Assembly: GCA_025526915.1 (NCBI GenBank)
Contig: JAHLKH010000264.1
Location: 1 to 28,667, forward strand
Length of the DNA stretch: 28,667 nucleotides
Origin: Entophlyctis helioformis
Lineage: Eukaryota > Chytridiomycota > Chytridiomycetes > Chytridiales > Chytriomycetaceae
Direction: 5' to 3'
The stretch's first letter is position 1, and every line of letters begins with the position of its first letter. Below the pieces are notes generated by a model. The model did no database searches. It saw only the letters and a program-made list of their open reading frames with translations, and was not told where the DNA came from. The position numbers and the translations under genes were made by a program. Positions 10,085 through 18,258 of this stretch are shown in pieces.

Positions 10085-10490
10085 CGATCACTCGACGCAC
10101 GGGCACGCACGGACACGCACGGACACGCACAGACACGCACGGACACGCAGGATCGCAGGCAGGATCGCAGGCAGGATCGCAGGCAGGATCGCAGGCAGGA
10201 TCGCACGCAGGATCGCAGGCAGGATCGCAGGCAAGACTGCACGGACACGCAGGATTGCTTGCAGGATCGCAGGATCGCAGGCACGAGCGCAGGATCGCAG
10301 GCACACAGGCACGAGCGCAAGATCGTAGGCAAACAGGCACGGCCACGACCGCACACACAATCGCTCGCAGGCACGATTGCACGAGCACGCACAATCGCAC
10401 AATCGCACAAACAAACAAACAAACGGTCACACACGGATACGCAGGCACGGGCACGCAGGCGAGACCGCACGATCGCAGACACAATTGCAC
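10085..10490 (+). repeat. Minisatellite of 10-12 nt units
   Basis: The left part repeats CACGGACACG-type decamers. The middle, about 10148-10232, is a tandem array of ggatcgcaggca (12 nt, about seven copies, one with a cac variant). The right part is a degenerate mix of gatcgcaggcac, cacaatcgcac and aaac units. All unit lengths in the clean part are multiples of three, so one frame reads GSQA repeated, but there is no other sign of coding. It lies immediately upstream of the ATG at 10494. Confidence 0.85.
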
Positions 10491-10493
10491 GAC

Positions 10494-13400
10494 ATGGGGC
10501 TCCCTATGCTTGTTTTGTGGTTGGGGAAGCATGGCGGCAGCTGTGTACTCTTGATCGGTATGCTTGTGTCCACGTTCGTGAGGCTTGTGCTAGACAGCGC
10601 ATGGCCATCACGAGATCCAAGCGACGCCAACACGGCCACACCAAGCAACCCTGGTATTCTTCATGTCGATGTGATGAGCGTGTTCTTTCCGCACTTCTCG
10701 GGGGCAGCAGGGCCCGATTACCCAGTATCCACAGCTGGGTGGATACCGATCCTCAAGCCTGTCATCACATCGTTCATTGCCGAGTACGGTGCTGAGCACG
10801 CCTATATCTTTCACGTTGACGGCAAGTACGGCGATACCGGTATCAAGTCCGCTCACAAGGGCCGTGCCCTACAAGTCCTGCGTTCAGTGGTGTAGTACTG
10901 GGCCGCCAGACGGGCTTGCCGGCTGGTCTCGGGGCAGTGAGTATGCACGCAGGGGAACGGCGGGCAGACGACTACTTCATTGGGAGGCAGCACAGACCTG
11001 GTCTCGGGGCAGTGAGTATGCACGCAGGGGAACGGCGGGCAGACGACTGCAAGAACGGGGGAAACCAGAGCGGCCGGTGCGGCCCGACAATGTCTGTCCG
11101 GTCATGTGGGTCACGTGGATCACGTGGATCACGTGACCGCGACCGAGCATCCGTTACAAGTGGGCACTATTCTGCGCTGCCTTTACAGACGGTGCATAGG
11201 CAAAGGATCTTGGCACTTGAAGCGGTACGTACACTTCTTTGTGCCTCCATGTGGCGATTCTAACATTTGGTTGACGATCCAGGAAAGAGAAGCGTGCACT
11301 GCGACTTTCGTTCACCATCACACATGATGACAAGAGGCTCATCAAAGAGGCGATCGCGGAGATCCTTGGCTCTGGGTCTCGACACAAGGCCTGTTGGTGT
11401 AATCATGAGGCCGACGTCTGTATTGCCCGCCGCGCAGCCCTCCATGCAAGCGAGCCAAGGTATAGATTGCCATGACATCTGTCTGCTATGATTGACGTCT
11501 TACAGTCTTTGTCTCGCATCAGCGGCATTCCCATGGCCGTCATTTGTAATGACTCGGATCTCATTGCGCACTGCGCTGGACGCTGCCCGGTCATCATGAC
11601 GTCTAAGCGGAAGGGGGAGGCCAAAAGCCTGCGGTCTTTTAACCATCCAGGTATCGCGTCCGTTGCATCGGCCCTTGACGTCTATGTCTTCCCTGATGTT
11701 TGCCAGTTTGTGGCTTCGTTTGGCAAGACCGACTATCATGATTGTTACAGCCGTGGTGCGTGCGATTCCTGTCTTGATGCTCTGTATTGCCATCCATGCT
11801 ACAATGCCGACTAACTCACGTTACCATTCACATTGCCTGGAAGGCCATTGCACGGCCGTCAACACCACCAACAAGTACGTTGAGGAGGCGGCAAGCAAGC
11901 GGAATATCTCGCCGGAGGAGTTCTGCATCCTACTGCACAAACCAAGGATCGCAAAGAATTTCAGGAAATACGTTCGAAATGCTTACGCCGAGGAGATGTG
12001 GACAATCGGAGGCGAGGACCTTGCAAAGTCGTTCCTTAACGCCTTCTCCGTTTTCGTGTACCACGATGAGTCGGGGGCATTGGCCAATGCATTCAAACCT
12101 CCAACTGGCTCCAGCAGCCCATCTGGCAACGCACCTGTGCATAGGCAAGCTATTGCGTGACTGGCTATGGGATGGTGGCATGGACGCGTTTGCATGCATA
12201 GCGCCATACTGACCATCCATTTCCGCATGGCAATGACAACAGCACGGCTGTTGACGCGACTGCCACGCCTCAAGCAAGGTATGCATGCACGCATGTGATC
12301 TCTTGGTGTGTCTCGCATGACTGATTCATCATTCCTGTCTTTGATGTCATTGTTGGATCACGATGCAGCTGTCAGCTACACGCCGGTTGCCTCCTGATCC
12401 ACCCCAAGTCGCAGCAAGGCAACCCCGATCCCAACATTGTGCACCTGACGCAGAAGGATATCGACTGGCACATCAAGAAGATTGTCAAGACAAGGCAAAT
12501 GGATGCTACCTTTCTCAATGTCAAGCGATGTCCGATTGCATTTGACTGCATTGTCAAGCACGTGCCAGGTTACCTCGCTTGCAACCCCGATGGAGTCGCA
12601 GGCCGTGACATTCTGGCGACGATCAGCAGGACGGCAAGTTTGCAACTTTTAGAGATTGCCTGCGAGAAGTCTCAAGCAGCGGTAGTGCGCGCAGAGCTTG
12701 GTCGACTTGATCGGTTTGTTTGGGACACACATGTACGTTATGGCATGACTTGGATGCATGTGCATCTCTCACCTTAAACTGTCTAACTCAATCCACTGCC
12801 CGTTGGACAGGGCGCCGCTCGGAGGATGACGAATCAGTTGGGCAAGATTCTGGATCCTAAAGGTTCATCCTTCCAGAATCTGTCAACACCGCGTACATTT
12901 GGCTTGCATTGGAATGACTCGACGCCATGTACTGACAGCAGCCATTTTGCCGAATGTGCTATTCCAGAACCAAAACCGCAGCCAGGCATGCAGCAAGTCA
13001 AGCAAAAGCCCAAGCAGCAAGGCAAGGTCATCAACCAAGCTGATCTCCATGAATTCTCGGCCAAGAACCGCAAAAAGGCCAGAAAAAAGCTCAAGGCCCT
13101 GGGACGCATCATGGATGACCAATCAGTGACGCTTGTCAAGCAGCTGAAAGAGGCCACCAAGATGCTATTTTTGATCATCAATCAACCCTCGGTGCGTCTT
13201 CATCTTGACTGTCGGTGTGTGCATGCAATGATTTGGTGCAATCACTCATTTCTCCAATTGGCAGGCGGCTCCATCTAGAAAGCGGCACAAGCGGCGTAAG
13301 CGACGACAGCCATCTGTTGACGCTCAGGCGGAAGAAGCACAGCCCGTGGTCTTTTCTCTCAATCGACATTTAGACACCAAGACGACGGTTAGTTCTGATG

Positions 13401-13896
13401 TACCATTGGCGCTTGCGTATGCATTGTGTGCACTCGGAATGCATTGCTCATGCTGCATCCAACCTCCACAGCCACGACTTCAATTCACAAAGAAGCAGGA
13501 GGCCGCGCTCATGAAGAGAAGCACATTGCAAGCTGCAAAGGCCGCGACACTGAAGGCCATCAAGGCCAACAAGGGAAAGTCGAGCCGGTTTGCCCGCAGT
13601 AGTTTGCCTGGTGGCTCGAGACATGGGTAAGTGATGTATGCTGTGCCATTAGCCTTGAGTGCTCTTGCTGACATGCGTGTTTTGGCAGAATCGTGCTTCG
13701 CTCACGATGGGCACTACATCTGCTGATTCAAAAGCTGGGTCGCACTGTTACAGGGCCACTCATGTCGCTCTCTGCGGCGATCGGCAACAATGATCAACAA
13801 ACGGCAGAGCAAGCAACCAATCAACCTGCTGTGGATGCGCCAGATCAGCCTGCCGTGGACAAGCCTGATCATCGTGGTGCGAGAGTGGCGCTTAAG
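10494..13896 (+). CDS. XPG/FEN1-like 5' nuclease, N-terminal half of an XPG-Fanzor reading frame
   Basis: The ATG at 10494 opens MGLPMLVLWLGKHGG, like the MG-x-x-x-L start of Rad2/XPG nucleases. The acidic residues of the family follow in order: HVD (Asp codon 10668-10670), FHVDG (Asp 10818-10820), HEAD (Glu 11407, Asp 11413), NDSDL (Asp 11551 and 11557) and GKTDY (Asp 11731-11733). These hold the two metal ions in FEN1/EXO1. Exons that fit in phase are 11283-11459, 11523-11755, 11844-12136, 12202-12278, 12369-12732, 12811-13191, 13265-13387, 13472-13626 and 13689-13896. The part from 10871 to 11282 is not resolved. After the nuclease comes a Lys/Arg-rich region (about 12980-13620), perhaps DNA-binding. 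No stop separates this from the Fanzor half. Family known: structure-specific DNA flap or exonuclease. Role here is inference. Confidence 0.72.
10923..11048 (+). repeat. Perfect 51-bp direct repeat
   Basis: Copies at 10923-10973 and 10998-11048 are identical, separated by 24 nt (period 75). Each contains cagtgagtatg, a strong splice-donor-like sequence. The repeat lies in the part of the XPG-Fanzor gene where exon structure is unresolved. Confidence 0.9.
11112..11135. promoter_or_regulatory. Three CACGTG (E-box) palindromes in tandem
   Basis: CACGTG occurs at 11112-11117, 11121-11126 and 11130-11135, as a 9-nt repeat tcacgtgga. CACGTG is the core site of basic helix-loop-helix factors such as fungal Cbf1/Pho4. 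Whether it acts as a promoter inside the gene or is simply a short tandem repeat cannot be told here. Confidence 0.4.
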
Positions 13897-13972
13897 GTAC
13901 GATTTAGGATTGCCATTCTGCCTGCATGCATGGCTTTGCATGGACTGACTCAGAGGTTGGCGTGGTGCGCAG

Positions 13973-16900
13973 AAAATGTTGTTGGGCAATCCAGGAAGCG
14001 CCAAGGTCTATGGCATTGAAGCCAGGAAGACGCCAAAGACATGGACGTGGCGTCTGATCATTGAGGACATGTTTGCAAAGGTGTACTCGTTCATCGTCGG
14101 TCTTCGGCATGCTGGGTTTGTCGTGATTGGTGCCATCGCCGAAGAGCTACTCGATCTCGACGCGGATGCACCACTCCCGCCCAAGTACCACGTCTACAGG
14201 TGGCTTGATGACAAGACGACGCGGTATTGTTTCTGGACTTCAAGGGCATCGACAACCTCGGCGACCATGCCAGCATCGACGGCCTCGGCGGCGTGACCAA
14301 GGCGGAGCTCTTCTCGGGTCGATTCACCCTCGGAAAGGACATCACTGCCCGCCTCATGTACGGCTCGAGTTTGTACAATCACAAGAGCAAGAAGCCTCGG
14401 TATGGCCATCCGGTGCAACTGGCGACGGGTACAAGACTCGAGCGTGTTATGTTTGAGAAGGTCGACAAGCCCAAGACAGCCGAGGAGTCAAAGGACGCAG
14501 AGCAGCATGAGGATGCTGAGGACGCCGAGGATGCCGACATTCACGAGCAGCCTGACGATCACGAGCAACCTGACGAGCCTCAGCAGCCTGATCAGCCTGC
14601 AGCAGCAGCACCAACAGTGCCGACATCCAACCAGCTGTTCACGGCACAGCACCTCTGGCGGCGAGACAACCGTGGCCTGCATCTTTCGCCACCTGTCGTT
14701 CATTTTCACCGGCAAGGAGATGGCCAAGCTGCTGCATGACATGGAGACGATCAATGCATGGGTCGTCACTGTCATGCAGTTGATGATCCACCGCGCATGG
14801 ACACGCAAGATGGTGCAGGCCAGTGCAGACAAGATGTACGCGGACAAGTATGGCGCGCAGCAGGCCGACACAATCCAGACGGACATGCAGGAGGACGTCA
14901 CGTATCAGGCAGCTCTACCATACCGCCTGGACAACACTCTCTGCGGGAGCGCAACAGATGACATCTTCAACAACCTCGCCAGAGAGGTGAGCACCATTCT
15001 CGCGCGGCACTACATTGCAAGTCAGGTCGACCTGGCGGTTGGTGCAGCCATCAAGCTTGCTCCCGGAATGTCTCGCGAGCAGGCGAAAGAGTTGGTTCAA
15101 TCCCTGTTCGAGGAAGCCGATGCCGCCAAGGCTGCTGCTGCCAAAGCCACCAAGGCTGCTGCTGCCAAAGCCACCGCGCCAAGACCATCGGCGGCCAAGA
15201 GAGGGAGACAAACAAGTGTGGCGTCAAGCACTGAGGACGCCGCGTCAAGCCCGACGCAACCCAAGAGGGCAAGGCGCAAGAGTACAGCGCCAAACCCATC
15301 GTCGGCCGGTCTTGACACCACCCCTCCCGCAACAAGCCACGAGACACCGCGTCAAGCTCATCGTCGGCCACTGACAAGAGCGACGCGACCAAGAAGGCAC
15401 GCGGCAAGAAGCCGGCCGCCAAGGACGCCGCAGGGAACAAGAGCGCTGTGGTGACCCCGCCAGCATTGCACAAGCTCGTGGCCATCATACGCAACATGTC
15501 GCTGTCGACTGTTGGACGCTTCAAGCAGCTGCGCGATCTCGCTGGAAGAGAGAGCATCAAGCTCTGTCCTCAAGCGGCAAGTCGTGATCCCTTTGTTCTT
15601 ATCACCGAGACCGTCCTCTTCTGGGCGGTTATGGGGCTGAAAAGGGATCGCACCAGCAAGTCACAAGATCCCATCTTGCGAGCATTGAGATCGGAGCTTC
15701 TTGCTGCCATAAGTCAGTCACACTGCCTGTCTATGCCATCTTTTTATGATTTGATGCTAACAATCCACTCTTCTCAAAGAGCCTGGCTGGCTTCTCAAAA
15801 AGCTTAAATGGAAAGACTCGGAGCTTAAGTTGCCCAATGACAAGATCGAGAAGGCGTTCAGTTCAAGTGACGAGCTGTGCGTCATGGATCTCCTGCTTCC
15901 GGGTCTTGCCTCCGATACACGGCGCTATCAAACGCCAGCACAGGCCAAGTTGCAGATTGACCCAGCCGACACCGTGGAAGAGGCCAGAGCAACTCCTGAT
16001 GTGACACAAGAAGCCAAGGCTGACGATCTTCAACTGGACGACAAGCAGTCGGCGGACTTGATCAAGGCCAAGGTTGATGCTCTTCCTCAAGTGCTACCAA
16101 CCAAGTCGGTCAGATTTGGCAGCATCAAGACCGACGGGAAGAGTGTCTTTCAAACTGTTCTGGAGTTTCGCACAAACCGTCCAAAGTCACCTCGCAGTAT
16201 GTGGCGTGCTTGGATGCTGTGGTGCACGCATTGATTCTGACCACTGCCTTGCTCTGCAGATCCCAACGCGGCGACTTCAGACGAGCAGTCCAGTCACGTT
16301 GAGGATGCTGATGACTCTGATTCTGACGATGATTCAGATGATGACTTGGATGACGATGACTTGGATGATGGCTTGGATGATGGCTTGGACGTCACATGTG
16401 AGTTGCTGTGCCAATCCAGACGGTACTTGTTGTCCACACCAACTGACATGCCATCCACAGCCGCCAATCCAGCCGACTCATCAGCCACCAAGCCATACAC
16501 ACCCAATCCTGTAAGCCACTTGCATGCCAACCTCGCGCATTGGTGCACATGCATTGCACATTCCTCACTCATGCCATGGCATGACAGGTCAAGTGCAACT
16601 TTTACGCCTCGCAGCGACTGCCCGATGTTGCTGATGCCAACAAGCTGCTCGCCGACAAGGACTTTGTGCGGTTGTCAGCTTTGATTGGGGCGAGCGGTAC
16701 CTGTTTGGCGCGTCCAGCATGCTGGTCAATGTCAAGGAGGAGACATACACGCTCGAGGCCAACTACGTGCTCTCCTCTGGCGTATTTCATGCTGAGCGTG
16801 ACCTTCAGCGGTGGTATGCATGCAATGACTCTGCCACGCGCACTCTTGACCAGATCAACTCACAGTGCCTGCCTCTTGTGCCAGGCTCAACAATCGATAT

Positions 16901-17992
16901 GCCAAGGCAGCCGACGTCCACGAGGCCATTGCATTCAAGACAGCAAAGCATGCCGATCCAAACGCCACAGCAGGCGAGAGAGCCTTTTGGGATCTGCGCT
17001 GCCATGCGTACTGCACGCCATTCCTGAATGCACGGGTACGTTTTCTCTGTTTCTGGATGTCCATTGACATGGCCGCCATGCTGCTTGATTGCCTGCTGAT
17101 TGCACTGGATGGCATGGCATGGCATGGCATTCCACAGAAGGTCAAGGACAAGCGGTTTGCCATGCGCTGCAAGCGCATGTCTGATCGCGGACAGGCTCTT
17201 GAGGGCATCATGAAGCTGGCAGGATCGACCACTAGATATCGCGCATCTCGTGCATCTCAAGGCCTCCCTGTCAGCAACCCAGAGAAGGACATTCCCGTTG
17301 TGTGGGCATTTGGCATCGACTTTACAGGCCAAGGTGGCCGGCACGCTGTGTTTGAGAAGTTTCTCATCAGGCATCTGCGGTCGTCTGGATATGCCTATGT
17401 GCGTCTGATGCCACGCTGTCCATCCATCCATCTGTGCACCAACTGACACACAATCATGCACACCACAGATCTACCGCTGCAACGAGAACCTGACCAGCCA
17501 GATGTGCCCGCAGTGCAAGCAGCGGATCCCATACGAGAACCGCACCAACCTGCGACGCTACGAGTGCACAGACTGCGAGACTGTCTACCACCGCGATGTG
17601 CTTGGAGCCACCAACATCGGAATGGTCGCACTGGAGCATCTGCTCTTTGGACAACGGCCGCTCTACTTGACACACACGCCAGTCGATCCGCCTGTCGTCC
17701 AGCAGCCTCCAGCACCAGATCCGCCTGTCGTCCAGCAGCGTTCTAGACACGCCATCAAGCGACGTCTAGAACCAGATCCACCTGTGACCAGCAGCGCCCA
17801 AGACGTGCCATCAAGCGGCCTCCAGCACCGGATCCGCCAGTCGTCCAGCAGCCTCCAGCACCGGATCCGCCTGTCGACCAGCAGCGTCCAACACGCAGAC
17901 AGCGTGCCAGCAAGTCAGGTGCCACTCCAAATGCTCTGACTTCCAGCACAACCACCAACACTTTGAATCGGGGCACCTCCCGATCGACCTAA
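13973..17992 (+). CDS. Fanzor (eukaryotic TnpB-like) RuvC nuclease, C-terminal half, frame-disrupted
   Basis: Exons: 13973-15712, 15780-16196, 16260-16396, 16461-16510, 16588-16813, 16885-17035, 17138-17398 and 17469 to the end. The RuvC fold is assembled from FDWGER (RuvC-I Asp 16683-16685), NENLTSQMC (RuvC-II Glu 17484-17486) and HRDVLGATNI (RuvC-III Asp 17595-17597). A CPQC...CTDC zinc ribbon (Cys codons 17505, 17514, 17565, 17574) lies between II and III, as in TnpB and Fanzor. Fanzors are RNA-guided DNA nucleases carried by eukaryotic transposons. Extra parts are a histone-tail-like Lys/Ala stretch (15120-15450), an acidic Asp run (16305-16391) and a C-terminal PPV repeat. Small frame changes are needed near 14212-14224, 14640-14670, 15320-15360, 16640-16680 and at 17785. 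As written it ends at TGA 17939; the corrected frame ends at TAA 17992. It may be a pseudogene, or the indels may be sequence errors. Confidence 0.78.
17685..17885 (+). repeat. Degenerate tandem repeat encoding DPPVVQQ-type units in the Fanzor C-tail
   Basis: Units of the form gatccgcctgtcgtccagcag followed by cctccagcac or a basic spacer recur about five times. They encode DPPVVQQ/DPPVDQQ with PPAP or Arg-rich spacers. The third unit (around 17776-17795) reads cctgtgacc where the last unit (17870-17880) reads cctgtcgacc. That single missing C shifts the frame. Confidence 0.8.
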
Positions 17993-18258
17993 CGGGTCAC
18001 TTATCACATCATTGTTCAAACAATGGTGCAAGGTGAGCATCTCGCTGGTGTGCCACGCCCGCCTGTCGTCGCATGCTCGTTGCTGACTCGAACCTTCCAT
18101 CGTGTGATGTGCTTGCTTGCATTCGACGCCTCTCGGGTCGAATCCAATTCCAAAACGCTTGGTAATTGTTTGAATGTCGGGCCATTTGCCGGCGGTTTGC
18201 CGGCATTCCCTCGCCCTATTGCCCACCCCTTGAGTTCAACCCCAGCAATCGCGCTCAC
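17993..18258. other. Intergenic region between the Fanzor frame and IFT81, with a small perfect hairpin
   Basis: No coding frame is supported. At 18010-18025 there is a perfect 7-bp inverted repeat, CATTGTT-ca-AACAATG. In known Fanzor and TnpB loci the guide RNA comes from the region next to the nuclease gene, so this stretch is where one would look. It must also hold the promoter of IFT81. No guide RNA structure can be claimed from sequence alone. Confidence 0.35.

Noticed and set aside
10148..10490. Regularly spaced short repeats that might suggest a CRISPR array
   Set aside because: The units are contiguous 10-12 nt tandem copies with no unique spacers, in a eukaryotic context. It is a minisatellite.
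10009..10532. Cys/Arg-rich minus-strand frames over the minisatellite
   Set aside because: They are translations of the tandem repeat; similar frames stay open in several phases because the repeat lacks stops.
16666..16678. A 13-nt intron (gtgcggttgtcag) to explain the frame change before RuvC-I
   Set aside because: It is far too short for a spliceosomal intron and does not restore the needed phase.
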